A stretch of DNA of 64,000 nt from Coenobita brevimanus (Eukaryota; Arthropoda; Malacostraca; Decapoda; Coenobitidae): positions 29,868,926 through 29,932,925 of the forward strand of contig CM064632.1 in the NCBI GenBank assembly GCA_032717465.1, in the 5' to 3' direction. The notes under the pieces were generated by a model. It was not told the origin of the DNA, searched no databases, and saw only the letters and a list, made by a program, of their open reading frames with translations. The translations under genes were made by a program, and so were the position numbers. This document shows positions 51,492 to 63,894 of the stretch, in pieces. Position 1 is the first letter of the stretch. Every line of letters starts with the position of its first letter.

Positions 51492-54400
51492 CTATAGTCT
51501 AGATAAGCAATCTGCAATAACATTTTCTTTCCCCTTGACATGTTGTATGTCTAATGAATACTCCTTAAGAAGTAGACTCCATCTTGTCAATCTCTGATTT
51601 TTATCTTTAAACTTACTAAGGAATTTCAGTGGGTTATGATCGGTATAAATGACTATGGGGTCAAAACCAGAACACAAATAAAATGAAAAATGCTGTAAAC
51701 CCAAAATCAAGGCCAAAAGCTCTTTCTCAATAGTTGAGTAGTTCTTTTGAGGTGGAGTGAACTTCTTACTGTAATAAGATACAGGGTGTTCAATACCCTG
51801 ATCATCCTCTTGCAGCAAAACAGCCCCAGCTCCTGTATCACTTGCATCAACAGCCATCTTAAAAGGCTTAGCAAAATTTGGAGTAGCGAGCACTGGCTGA
51901 CTTAATAGAATAGCTTTAAGTTTGTTGAAAGAGGATTCACAGTTATCGGTCCAGACAAATTTAACTCCCTTTTTCAGTAGGTCTGTAAGTGGTGATACAA
52001 GAACAGAAAAGTTAAGAACAAATCTCCTGTAATAACCTACCATTCCCAAAAATCTTTGTAGCTCTTTCCTACTTTTAGGTCTGGGAAGATCACTTATAAC
52101 CTGAACCTTAGCTCCTGGTGGTGCAACATGTCCATCACCAATTACGTATCCAAGGTACTGAACTTTAGCTTGACCAAACTCACACTTCGATAAATTAGCT
52201 ACAAGATTAGCCTGAACTAAACGCTCAAGAAATTTACTGACATGGCATAGGTGATCTTTCCAGTTGTCACTGAAGATTAATACATCATCAATATAAACAA
52301 CACACCCTGCCAAACCCTCTGTTACCACATTCATGAGCTTCTGAAATGTGGCTGGTGCATTCTTCATACCATACGGCATTACGGAACATGCAAAAGTCTT
52401 TCCTAGTGTTACAAAACATTAGATCTCCCTAGCACGTTCAGTCATAGGTACTTGCCAGTATCCCTTTAACAAATCAAACTTACTTATGTACCTAGCCTTT
52501 CCGATCTTGTCTATGCAATCTTCCACACGAGGGAGAGGGTAAGTGTCTGTTTTGGTTATCTGATTAACACGTCTGTAGTCGATGCAAAGCCTCTGTGACC
52601 CACCTGGCTTAGGGACTAGAGTGACAGGAGAACTCTACTCGCTCTGACAGGGCTCAATCATCTTGTCTTCCAACAGGTAGCCAAGCTCCTTCTGGATGAG
52701 AGGAACTTTCACTGGGTTCACACGGTAAGGAGGCAGTTTAATTGGCTTTGCGTCTCCAACATCGACATCATGCATCAACACAGTGGTTTTTCCTGGAGTA
52801 GCACGGTACACTTGCGGGTACTCCTGCAGTAATGCCGAAAACTCCTGCCTTTCCTTGGGAGGTAGATGAGAAAGCTTAGTCTGGAGATCATTCATGATAT
52901 CAGGATTCTTCCCCAAACTATCACTCAGGCTCATGCTGCATGGGAGAGCTTCACTTGCAGACTCGGGTGGAACAGCTACGGTGCAGACTGGATTATTTTC
53001 GTCCCGCCTGTGATATAACTTTAGCATGTTGATGTGACATAGTTGCTTGTTCTTTCTACGATCTGGTGTGGCGATGACATAGTTGACATCACTGAGTTTC
53101 TTCTCCATGAAATAAGGACCACTAAACTTGGCTTGAAGAGGTTGCCCATGAACTGGTAGCAGAATCAAAACCTGATCTCCTGGCTGAAAGTGGCGTAACC
53201 TGGACTTCTTATCATACCAAGTCTTCATCTTCTCCTGAGCAGCTCCTAAATTCTCTCTCGCCAGCTGTAAAGCAGTGGACAGCCGTTCTTTGAACTTCAT
53301 CACATACTCCAGCAGGTTGACGTCATCTTCCTCCGACAGCCAGCATTCCTTGAGTAACTTAAGGGGTCCTCTTACTTCATGGCCAAACAGTAGTTCAAAA
53401 GGTGAGAAGCCCAGTGATTCATTTGGAGATTCTCTTGCGGCAAACACAACGAATGGAAGACCTTTATCCAAGTCTTTCTGATGTTCCAAACAGTATTTCT
53501 TGAGCATCGATTTGAGTGTTTGATGATATCTCTCCAATGCTCCTTGGGTCTGGGGATGGTAAGCTGAAGACGTGATCTGGGTGATGCCCAACTCTTTCAG
53601 AGACTGCTTGAAAACATTTGACATGAAATTACTTCCCCGGTCTGACTGTACCTCCTTGGGCAGACCAAACTTTGTGAAGAACCCTAGCATTTCCTTAACC
53701 ACGTTCTTTGCTGAGATATTTCTAAGTGGAATGGCTTCAGGATAACGAGTAGCCATATCAATCAGGGTCAACACATAAGAAAATCCTGAAGAAGTCTTAG
53801 GAAGAGGGCCCACAATATCCACCAACACACGGGTGAAAGGCGCCTCAAAAGGAGGAATGGGAACTAGAGGTGCAACCTTTTCGGTCTGATTACACTTCCC
53901 AACAACTTGACAGGTGTGACAAGACTTACAATACCAGGAAACATCCCTGAAGATACCTGGCCAGTAGAAGTGTTTCAAAATGCGTGCCACAGTCTTCCTC
54001 ACTCCAAGGTGTCCTGCCAAACTGGAATCATGAGCCACTCTAATGATATCCTGCCTACAAACACGAGGGATGACAACTTGATGTACAACCTCCCATTCAC
54101 AGTCGGCTGATGCTGTTGGGGGTCTCCACTTCCTCATAAGTACTCCTGACTTTACATAATAACAAGTAGAAGCACCAGCTGACTCTTCCTCACTGCAAGC
54201 AGAGTTAGCTAGACCTTTCAACTCAGGGTCAGCAACCTGCAACTCAACCAACTCTTGACGAGACAAATTATCAACACTACGGGGTACTGCCTCATCTGGT
54301 GAGTGGTCCAAATTAGCGAGAAAAGTGTCAGCTAGGATAACATCATCATCATCATTATCCTCTAAATCACCAGTAACTTTAGACTTAGCCCTAGTGACAG

Positions 54401-56090
54401 CACATGCAGGGAACACATCAGGGACACCACAATCCTGGGACGCAGCCACTGGCTCACTAGACAACTGAGGAGCTGGACACACTTGACTTCCACCAATATC
54501 ATTTCCAAGTAAGAAAGTTACACCTGACATTGGGAGTGTCTCAACCAACCCAACCATAACGGAACCATTAACAAAACCAGACACTAAATTCACTCTGCAC
54601 AGAGGGACAGAGAAGTAATTATTCCCTACACCTTGTAAGATTACAGTTTCATCAAAGGAATTAACATTAGAGCCTAGAACACTGGTCAGCATAAGGGATT
54701 GGCAACCACCTGTATCACGATATATTTTAACTGATTTCCTGTCATTACTGTCCAGAGGACTGACAAAACCATCAGACAGGAAATTAGCACATGAACTCTT
54801 GAGAGTGTCACCCACGTTACTGCTCAAAAGAGGAGCTCCATCATGAGATTTTAAGTTACCCCTCAAAGCATTTTCAGTTAACTCAGTTAAAGAATTCTGG
54901 GAACTCTCAAGAGTGGACAGTAGACCAATTGACTGAATATTTAAAGACTCCTTTTTGTTCACATCACGCTGTCTCCTGAAACATTTCTCCGTAGTATGAC
55001 CAAGCTTACTACAATAAGTACATTTACTTTTCTGAAATCTAGAGGTGAAGCTGGTATTTACTTCCTGAGAAACATCATCTTTACTCTCTTTCCTGTTACC
55101 TGTACTCTGAGTAGAGGCAACGTACTTACTCTCAGCTTTCCCTTTTTCTTTAGAATATCTCTTGTGAGTGAGAACATATTCATCAGCTAAAACTGCAGCA
55201 TCAGACAAATTATCTATTCTTCTCTCATCAAGATATAGGCTTACATCTTTACTAATACACCTCTTGAAGTCCTCCAGCAAAATCATCTGCTTAAATTTAC
55301 CAAAATCAGAATCCACATTCTTAGAATTTAAACACTGCTCTAATAGATCTTCTTTGATTTTTGCATACTCAACATGGGATTGCTTATCTTGCTTGTAAGT
55401 TGTCCTAAATTTTACTCTATAGGCTTCAGGAACAAGCTCATAGGCCTTAAGAATCAAGCTCTTAACTACATCATAATTATCAGATTGATCCTGAGGCAAA
55501 GATGCATAAGTTACTTGAGCTTTACCGGTGAGAACAGTTTGAAGGAGTACTGGCCAATACTCCTTGGGCCAATTAAAACCCGTAGCTACCCTCTCAAACA
55601 ACTGAAAATACTTTGTTAAATCAGATTCATTAAAAGGAGGGACAAGTTTAACATTTTTAGCCACATCAAAATCATCAGAGCTAGATGATCCAGTTCCACC
55701 TTGTTTCATGCGATACTCATGGTCTGCCTGAATCCTAGCAAGTTCAATTTGTGCCTGAGCCTGTACCTGTGCCTCTTGAATACGAGCATTTGCCTCCTTA
55801 ACACAAGCCTCCTTAGCCTGAGACTCAGCCTCCTTAGCACGTGCTTGAAAATCAGCTTCCTTCACACGAGCCTCCTGCAGGGCTAGCTGTAACTTAGCTC
55901 ATTCAATCTGCGTTTGCTCATTTGGAGGAGTTACATTAAACAAGCTTTCATTAATCATGTCAACAATTTGATCTTTAGAATGATGAGAGCGAACAGCAAT
56001 TCCTAATTGTTGAGCAACAAGCTTAAGTTCATTCTTTGTTCTGTTTTCTTCATCACACACTGTTTGCACATTTGACAAAAAATCTTTGGC
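51492..56090 (-). pseudogene. Near-intact Gypsy gag-protease-integrase-RT-RNase H polyprotein
   Basis: One continuous frame with only three internal stops: TGA near 55903 in gag, TAG at about 52635 (replacing Trp) and TAA near 52424 in RT. The 1076-codon piece from 55865 shows a coiled coil rich in KEA and QAQ (residues 1-50), a gag core, a CX2CX4HX4C knuckle CTYCSKLGHTTEKC (about 281-294), a protease YRDTGG (about 383), the integrase HHCC zinc site HDSSLAGHLG...CKSCHTC (about 610-650), catalytic Asp in VDIVGPLP (about 682), Asp in SDRGSNF (about 740) and Glu in GALERYHQTLK (about 776), a GPY/F module FSGPYFMEKK, and the start of RT. After the stops RT resumes at MPYGMKNAPATFQ with YIDD and RNase H (VDASDTGAG, YTDHNPLKF), ending at 51492. 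The N-terminal residues (KDFLSNVQ, LKLVAQQLGIAVRS) resemble those of the arm element's gag. Confidence 0.92.
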
Positions 56091-56660
56091 TTATGAAAAA
56101 AGAGACGTCACCGAAATGAAAGTTTAAACCTCAATGCAAGCCCCTAATTCTTGCTGATAATTTCTAATGTAGGTGACAAAGATGGGGCATATTATTTTAG
56201 CTTTCTGTAAACTGCTAACTGTACCCTGTATAGCGGGATGCAGGCTAACCATGCCTAATAATCACTGGCATTCCAAATACGACATTCAAAAATTAGAGAC
56301 TTAACACTCCACTTTGCCACTTAAGGCTTAAGCATACAACCTTTTTATTTGTAGGGCATTTGCTTGATTGTTGTATGTCATAACTATTTGGGAAAAATGT
56401 GATGTTGTCAGACGCTACTCCATTTTTTTTCGAAACAGAAGTTTTAATCCGCATGTTAAACTACAAAATGACTCACTTTCTACCGTCAACCTTACCAATC
56501 TCATTTTATGCCAGTATTTTTACTAAGTGCATAAACAGGTTGTGGAATACGCTGATGGCACAAAGTGGAATGCCACAGAAATGTCTTAAACATATGACCA
56601 AAGCTTCACGTTTAATCTGTCTACGTACCATTTTCAACAAATATCACTGCTTTTGTTTAT
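56091..56660. other. Non-coding, no LTR found
   Basis: Expected position of a 5' LTR and primer-binding site; neither a TGTTACAT start, a CCGTAACA end nor a TGG-type primer site is seen. Confidence 0.5.
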
Positions 56661-56668
56661 TTTCCATG

Positions 56669-56671
<3 letters not shown>

Positions 56672-56717
<46 letters not shown>
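56672..56717. repeat. (AC)n microsatellite
   Basis: About 46 bp of AC. Confidence 0.97.
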
Positions 56718-56718
<1 letters not shown>

Positions 56719-56899
56719 TGTTTAGACTGTTTTAAATCGAGGTATGAAACAAAAACCCATTGGCTAAAAGCAAGTTCAGCAATGCACTCTGGTCAGCACT
56801 GAAAAAGCTTAGGTGCAATACAGAAAACTCCTCTCCACCCACCACAACTGCTACCACCTGTCTCAAGCTACACTACCTGACACGTCCACAACTCCAAGC

Positions 56900-57540
56900 C
56901 AAGTGACCACCACCACCACCACCACCACACCAACAACAACAACAACAACAACTACAGAAACTACAATCACAACATCCACCATTACCACCATCATCACAAC
57001 CACCACCACCACCACAAAAACAGAAACCACAATCACAACATCCACTAATCACCACTATTACCACTACAATCACCACCATCACCACCACCATCATAACAAC
57101 AACAACAACAAAAACAACGTCCATCCCAGTATCCACCAATCACCACCACCACAGTACCAACAACAGTCACCACAACAACTACTAATCACAAGTACCTTCA
57201 CACAACCACCATCACTACCACCACCATATTCATCACGGGTACCATCAAAATCACCACCACCAGCACCACCACAATCCCCACCACCACAAGCACAAAAACA
57301 ACAATAATCTCAGACACCACCACCACCCACCAATCCCAGACACCACCACCACCACCAATCCCAGACACCACCACCACCACCAATCCCAGACACCACCACC
57401 ACCAACAACAACAACCACCACCTATCACCACCACAATCACCACCATCTACCACACTCATAGGATCCCCACCACTCTCCCCATCACCACCACCACCACCAT
57501 CATCATCATCACCACGCACTAAGCCCTCAACTGCTAGATA
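56900..57540. repeat. (ACC)n / (CAA)n compound trinucleotide region
   Basis: About 640 bp of ACC, ACA and CAT triplets with local duplications such as CACCAATCCCAGACACCACC, three times at 57329-57400. Thr-rich and Val/Gly-rich frames are compositional. Confidence 0.9.
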
Positions 57541-57784
57541 TAATCCCAGTTGCAAAAACCGTCCGCCACCTTCACTACCCATTGTACACCTGCAACAATA
57601 AAAACATTACAAAATTCTTGATAACTGCAATTTCTCCTAAAGCCTTTGCAACTCCTGAGAACTGAAAACAGTTGCTATTCTACCGTGCTAACAACAACAG
57701 CCGCGGCCGAGGTATTACCGTAAACGACAAAAATACGAGGAAAATAACAAAAGTCAGGCTCGCAAACACTTACTCTCTCCCCCA

Positions 57785-57789
57785 CAAAG

Positions 57790-57820
<31 letters not shown>

Positions 57821-57888
57821 CTGACACGAACAATCAGTGAAACAAGGAAATAAATTTTAGTAAAAAAAAAAAAAAAAAAAAAAAAATG
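57785..57888. repeat. Two long poly-A runs
   Basis: A runs of about 31 bases at 57788-57818 and about 25 at 57862-57886, separated by about 43 bp. Confidence 0.95.
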
Positions 57889-58009
57889 CCAGCTTTTTTG
57901 GCCACCGACAAATGCAACAATCAACAACACAACAGAAGCACAACTGCCGGCACGGACACACCCACATGCAGGAAGAACCACTCACAGGGAGAACAGACGC
58001 GCCTATCAA

Positions 58010-58500
58010 CCGGACCAAGGGCAGAATATTTGAGTTTGTCCTGTGACCTTGACCTTCGACAGAATATTCTCAAAACTGAATTACAGTACATCATTCTTGC
58101 CTAATCCTTAACCCTTCCGACAACCTTGGTTCAAAATTGTCTGATCAAAACTGAGTTGACTGTCCGGCGACCTTGACCTTTAATCTTTCTCTGTCAACCT
58201 GATCTTTGACTAATTAATTTCAAAATCGATTCTCTTTATCCTTGTTTTACCCAAACTTTCCACAAACTTTGGTTCAGATCGGAGCAAAACTGCTTGAGTT
58301 ATTTTGTTAAGGAGCACATACACAGGTGGAACTCTGCCCTTGCCCTGTGACCTTGACCTGTGACTGATTGTTCCCAGAACTGAATCACTTAATTCTTGCC
58401 TTACTCTCCTTGTTTGGTCTAAGTCGAATGAAAACTGTTAAAGCTGATTTTGCTAGGTCACCGTCTGACCTACCCTGTGACCTTGACCTTTAGACTGTTG
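58010..58500 (+). repeat. Interspersed repeat with TGACCTTGACCTTTGA motifs, cluster 2
   Basis: At least four heads (58036, 58163, 58343, 58472) each containing TGACCTTGACC or GACCTTGACC, followed by CATTCTTGCCTAATCCTTAA and ACTTTGGTTCAGATCGGA type tails at a spacing of roughly 130-180 bp. Better preserved than cluster 1. Confidence 0.82.
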
Positions 58501-58600
58501 TTTCGAAAAAAAAAAAAAAAAAAATGGTTAACTAGGTTATACGCTATTCCTCAACCCTTCCACCAAGTTTCGTTAATATCAGAGAAAAAACTGAGTCAAT

Positions 58601-58603
<3 letters not shown>

Positions 58604-58674
<71 letters not shown>
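58604..58674. repeat. (AC)n microsatellite
   Basis: About 70 bp of AC. Confidence 0.97.
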
Positions 58675-58677
<3 letters not shown>

Positions 58678-58789
58678 TTACTTCTTTTCGACCCACCTAA
58701 GCAGAAGAGCTTATTGGGTTGGGGAAGAAGACAGGCGTGGAGGGTGAAGGTAATAGGATCCTGGGCTTGTCTGGCTCAGCACGGACAGG

Positions 58790-59395
58790 ATTACCCCGCG
58801 GCGCAGGGGTAAGGCTCTCAGGGGCAGGGGAGGGCGGGGGGGGGGGATGAGGCTGCATGATAAGCATCACGATTAGTGGAATTCAGGGAACGGTTCCGTT
58901 GGGCAAGGGCTGTGGTCGTGACAAAACGAAAACAGTGGTTGGCGACGGAAAGGGAAGGAAGGGAAAAATTAGGGCCTAGGTAGAGCAGAAAAGGGCTATG
59001 GCAGGAACGAAAAAGGGCTGCAGTGGAGAGGAAAATGAGGGAGGGGGGGGAGATACAAAGGGCTTTGGTGCAGCTGGGTTGGGATGGAGAAAAAGAGGGC
59101 TGTTTTTAAGGACAAGAGAGGTTGTGGTATGAAACGGCAGGGACTGTGCTTGTGACAGGTGTGGTGGAGAAGGGCAAAGCTGTAGAGAAGGGGAGAGCTG
59201 AGGTGAAAGACAGGACTGTGGTGAAGGGGAGGACTGTGGTAAATGACAAGGCTTTGGTGGAGATGGGGTGGGCTATGGTGAAGGGCAAGGCTGTGGTGGA
59301 GAAGGGAGGGGTTGTGGTGAAGAGCAAGGATGTGGTGGTGGCGATGAGGAGGGATGTAGTGGGAAAGGGAGGAGATTGTGGCAGATACTTATAGG
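58790..59395 (+). repeat. G-rich degenerate minisatellite
   Basis: Repeats of GGGCTGTGGTGGAGAAGGG and AAGGGCAAGGCTGTGGTG with an irregular period near 30 bp, clearest at 59150-59350. Plus-strand Val/Lys/Gly-rich frames are compositional. Confidence 0.75.
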
Positions 59396-61117
59396 AGTTC
59401 CTCGAAGCACATGGGTACGGCACAAGGTTAAATCTGTAAACTGGAGCAGCGAATGAGACTGACTGATCTGGAGGTCGACCATAGAGATATTAGGATGTGG
59501 CGGGTAAGGGCTGTGATGGAGACAAAAATAAGGGCTGTTTTTAGGGACGAGAAGGGCTGAGGTAACAGACAGAAAACTGTGGTAGAGGCGAGTTGTGGTA
59601 AAGACGAGTTGTGCAAGAGATGGGCTGTGGAACAGACAGAATTTAGGCTGTTGTGGACACTAACAGATTTACCCCGCGGTACAAACGTAAAACTACTGGA
59701 GGAGGAGGAGGAGGATATATGATGATGATGACTGAGACTGAGAGACAATAAACGCAAACAGGACTATTCTAAGCAAACGATAATTATGGCGATGATGTTG
59801 ACGACGACAAGGATTAAGATCATGACAATGCAAAGGAGAAACAATGATAAAGATTAAAAAAAAGGGTAGTAATCTATATTCGAATAACAGGAAACAGGAA
59901 AGCTATACACGATCAAATCCCTCGGAGAAGCGAGTATAATGGCACACACACACAATGAAGGTGGGAAGGAGGTGCAGGGCAAGAGCGAGTAGGCGGACAG
60001 AGTAACGAAGGAAGACATAAATGGTGACAGTGGCAGTAGGAAGCAGTGGTGGTGAGATATCGAGGGCGAGAGAGAGCCGCTGGGAAAAGAAAGCTGTGGC
60101 TGCCAGATGGTGGAAAGAATGGCCCGTTTCCTTTGTGGGAGAGATTGTCGGGCAAGACACAAGAACAAGAAACCAAGAGAACACACAAAATACTCGTAAC
60201 ACTTCGTTTGACTCGATCACTACCAGACGTCGACTCTCAATAAAATCACCTGACAACAACAACAAAATCAAAAGGGCGTCATCATGTTGACGAACTTAAC
60301 ACTAACACCAAATTCCTTCACAATGCAGTAATAAACTACTGAAAGAGAAAAACATGGAGGAAAGATAATAAATATATGCGTTTTTCACAAGTAGTTACAA
60401 ACCGAGTATGACTGACTGTGCTTAGGAGGACTGCTGAGTCACAAGTCTTGTCGATGCCCAAAGTCTGATATATCATACAAAAAGAAACGTGAGATCAGGC
60501 ACAATGCTCTTTACTTAGAACCTATTTAACTTAATACTACCTGTCGCTGGGCAAAATGGTCCAACCAACATGGGTGTATGTACGGTTTAAAATCACCTTT
60601 GGCATAACTACCGTTACAAAAAATACTCCTTCACTCACGGATGATCTCGGATGTAAACTAAATTTATCTGTTTTATGCCTCATTAATGCTGTCACAAGCG
60701 ACTCTCTCGGATCTAAAATATTCACGCTGGAGGCACTGTATTATCCAACATAAATCCCCTAATTGATGCTCAGAATAAAAAATAAGAGTCATGGACATGC
60801 GCTACAGTTTCCGAGTCCCGGCACAAACACGGCAGCAGGTAGTAACACACGGTGCCCTCCCTGTGAGAGACCATACTGGAGCGGAGGAAAACTTCTTGAC
60901 GAAAAAAATGAGCTGCAAATAGTTTCCCCTGAGGTCTAATGCATTTCATTTTCGTTAAAGTTGGTTTCCAGCTGACTCGGGATCCAGGTACAATCTTAGG
61001 GGTCGGAACTGGCTTGAGGTTCGGGTTCGTTTAAGGTCATTGTTCTTTGGGGGACATGGGTCAGATGCATGTGGGTAAATAATAAATAAACAAGCAAGTA
61101 CATAAATAAATGAAATG
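59396..61117. other. Non-coding, no feature recognised
   Basis: 59400-59750 continues weakly the GGGCTGTGG repeat; (GGA)n near 59697-59713. The remainder is unique, with short frames only and no recognisable domain or RNA. Confidence 0.35.
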
Positions 61118-61240
61118 AATTCAGTACATACCATCGTTACGTCCAGCAACAGTTAAATAAAGCAGTACTTACCTGCAAAGAACAAAGAGATTATTAGTAC
61201 ATAAAATAAAGACAGGCATAAATATGTGCAGGTTTGATCT
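61118..61240 (-). repeat. Dispersed repeat with a perfect recursive-splice-like junction
   Basis: On the minus strand 61198-61167 reads a pyrimidine-rich AATCTCTTTGTTCTTTGCAG immediately followed by GTAAGTACTG. That is a 3' splice consensus joined to a consensus 5' splice site with no exon between. The block is related to 15700-15800 and to 22380-22456. The sequence gives no evidence of transcription here. Confidence 0.5.
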
Positions 61241-61657
61241 TGAAATCAGACTAAAACTGCATAGGAATCTTTTCGATAATATATTGTATGAACTTATCCA
61301 TTTTTGGGTAAGAAATCTTTAGCTTTATGGTTACATGCATACAAACAAATGCATACGCCATACAGAAACTTTTAAGTAAGCTGCGGAACACATTATAAAA
61401 AAAAAAAAACAGTTTGCTCATGTGGGTTAAAAATGTTGGCCCCTATTAACAAAGAAAGTGTTTTACGTATCAAAGAGACACTATGTGCTTTGTGTATGAG
61501 GAGTGTAACGTCTTAGGGCAATAATGTGGGAAATAAAGGACAAAGAAGAACAGATATGACGTCACTGATATAAGAATGACAAGGTGATATGTAATGCAAA
61601 ACCAAGGGGAAGTTATTGTGTGTGCAGATTTAAGAAAACGATAGAAATTCAGTTTTA

Positions 61658-61660
<3 letters not shown>
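61241..61660. other. Non-coding, no feature seen
   Basis: AT-rich unique DNA with an A run near 61397. Confidence 0.3.

Positions 61661-61662
<2 letters not shown>

Positions 61663-61726
<64 letters not shown>
61663..61726. repeat. (CT)n then (AC)n microsatellite
   Basis: About 28 bp of CT and 36 bp of AC. Confidence 0.96.
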
Positions 61727-61729
<3 letters not shown>

Positions 61730-61995
61730 TATTCTCTGATTATCTTCAGGGTTCATCAAGGCAAATTCCTCACCAACATCCGCAACCTCTCACCTCCCCA
61801 TCCCATCCAGCTCTAGCCTGCCCCCCTCCCCCCCCGGCACCAAAAAGCCCTCACTCTCCCAATTCCAAGACAGACGGGGAAAAGGGGAGGCCAGAGTGGC
61901 TTTCTTCTCGGGGCTTGAATGGATTTACAGTGTTCCCTCCTCCCCCATCGCCGTACCACCTTCCCTTCCCCACTGTGACGCTTCCTCTATTCCCA

Positions 61996-62215
61996 GGGGG
62001 AGCCGGTGGTGCAGCGGTGGCTATCAACCTCGCAACTACAAGTTCTCAGGTTCGACTCTCCGGCCGGTCAGACTGTTGGACAAAGCTTGTTTCTCCTTGT
62101 CCTTCTTCACCAAGCAGTACAACTGAGGAAACCTACATGTGAATTCGATACCACTGTGTCGTATTTTGGGGGAAACTGTGTCTTCGCAAAAACTGAATCT
62201 CTGCCCCAATAACAC
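61996..62215 (+). mobile_element. Candidate tRNA-derived SINE
   Basis: GGGAGCCGGTGGTGCAGCGG at 61998-62017 resembles a tRNA 5' end with box A (GGTGCAGCGGTGG), and GGTTCGACTCT at 62049-62059 is a good box B, about 40 bp downstream, the normal pol III spacing. The sequence does not fold into a proper tRNA and continues into an unrelated body, as in tRNA-derived SINEs. Only one copy is in the window, so the 3' end is a guess. Confidence 0.6.
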
Positions 62216-62536
62216 TAGCGTAGTTGATAAACATTAATTCCAAGCTTCCATCTTTCAATCTTCCTATTCGCAACCCAACAACACTACAGGTGAAGCGAGA
62301 CAGAAAGTGGATCTAATGTTAGGGAGAGAGGGGTTGAGGGAGGGGGGTGGCTTGAACATTTTCTATGGTTTAAATGATGACCTACTTCTCTGGATGTTTC
62401 AGAGACACTTCTCCTAATCTAAAAGTCTGTTGTTCCTATCGCTGATTCCAAGCTACCGTATCTGTTAAGTATCGATACTAGCTAAATATTCTCTGTCTGT
62501 CTGTCTGTCTGTCTGTCTTTCTCTCTCTCTGGTGTG

Positions 62537-62571
<35 letters not shown>

Positions 62572-62729
62572 CTTGCTTAGTCGTCCTGCTGGCTGAAGGG
62601 TGAGTGTGGATGTGACATCACGGGTAGCGACGCAAACAACAGGCTAGGTAGGACATTGGAAGGGACTTGTGGAAGTGATTTCGGTGCCACCCACTGGTTA
62701 AGATCATAGTGGGAAGTGAGTGTGCTGGA
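62216..62729. other. Non-coding with (TCTG)n and (GT)n
   Basis: (TCTG)n at about 62493-62517 and (GT)n at 62537-62569. 62570-62729 is a unique flank of the next array. Confidence 0.6.
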
Positions 62730-63670
62730 AGCTGAGAGGGAAGTGAGTGTACAGGAGGTTGAAGGGGAGGTGATTGTGCTGGAAGTTGAAAGGGAAGTGA
62801 GTTTGCAGGAGGTTGAAGAGGAGGTGAGTGTGCAGGAGGTTGAAGAGGAGGTGAGCGTGCTGGAAGTTGCAAGGGAAGTGAGTGTACAGGAGGTTGAAGG
62901 GGAGGTGAGTGTGCTGGAAGTTGCAAGGGAGGTGAGTGTGTAAGACGTTGAAGGGGAGGTGAGTGTGCAAGAGGTTGAAGGGGGGATGAGTGCATAGGAG
63001 GTTGAAGGGGAGGTGAGTGTGCAGGACAGGACTTTGAAAGGGAGGTGAATGTGCACGAGGTTGAAGGGGAGGTGAGTGTGCAGGAGGTTGAAGGGGAGGT
63101 GAGTGTGCACGAGGTTGAAGGGGAGGTGAGTGTGCAGGAGGTTGAAGGGGAGGTGAGTGTGCACGAGGTTGAAGGGGAGGTGAGTGTGCACGAGGTTGAA
63201 GGGGAGGTGAGTGTGCACGAGGTTGAAGGGGAGGTGAGTGTGCACGAGGTTGATGGGGAGGTGAGTGTGCAGGATGTTGAAGGGGAGTTGAGTGTGCACG
63301 AGGCTGAAGGAGAGGTGAGTGTGCAGGACTCTGAAGGGGAGGTGAGTGTGCAGGATGTTGAAGGGGAGGTGAGTGTGCAGGATGTTGAAGGGGAGGTGAG
63401 TGTGCAGGATGTTGAAGGGGAGGTGAGTGTGCAGGATGTTGAAGGGGATGTGAGCGTGCAGGACCTTGAAGGGGAGGTGAGTGTGCACGAGGTTGATGGG
63501 GAGGTGAGTGTGCACGAGGCTGAAGGGGAGGTGAGTGTGCACGAGGTTGATGGGGAGGTGAGTGTGCACGAGGCTGAAGGGGAGGTGAGTGTGCACGAGG
63601 TTGATGGGGAGGTGAGTGTGCACGAGGCTGAAGGGGAGGTGAGTGTGCAGGAGGTTGAAGGGAAGGTGCG
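62730..63670. repeat. 27-bp minisatellite (GAGGTTGAAGGGGAGGTGAG type)
   Basis: About 35 units of 27 bp, GAGGTTGAAGGGGAGGTGAG plus TGTGCAC or TGTGCAG. Since 27 is nine codons and the unit lacks stops in most frames, one plus frame (230 codons, EVEGEVSVH repeated) and three minus frames (326-374 codons, such as LVHTHLPFN repeated) all stay open. No start context, splice site or unique domain favours any of them, so I call DNA repeat, not gene. Confidence 0.93.
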
Positions 63671-63862
63671 TTCTCTGACGACAAGGCACATTAATTTTCA
63701 ACCTTCATGTGTGCAACTAGGGTTAATATATCACTGAACACATGCAAACATTATTAATTAAGTGAAATAAATGACGGTAACGTTGATCATTGTGTTAACT
63801 GTGATAATGCTGAAGACGATCATGATGTGGAGGATGAAAACGATGATAATATAATATGAGCG

Positions 63863-63894
<32 letters not shown>

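Noticed and set aside
62577..63737. Nine-residue repeat protein gene
   Set aside because: Four frames are open simultaneously, which is expected from the 27-bp unit; nothing selects one of them.
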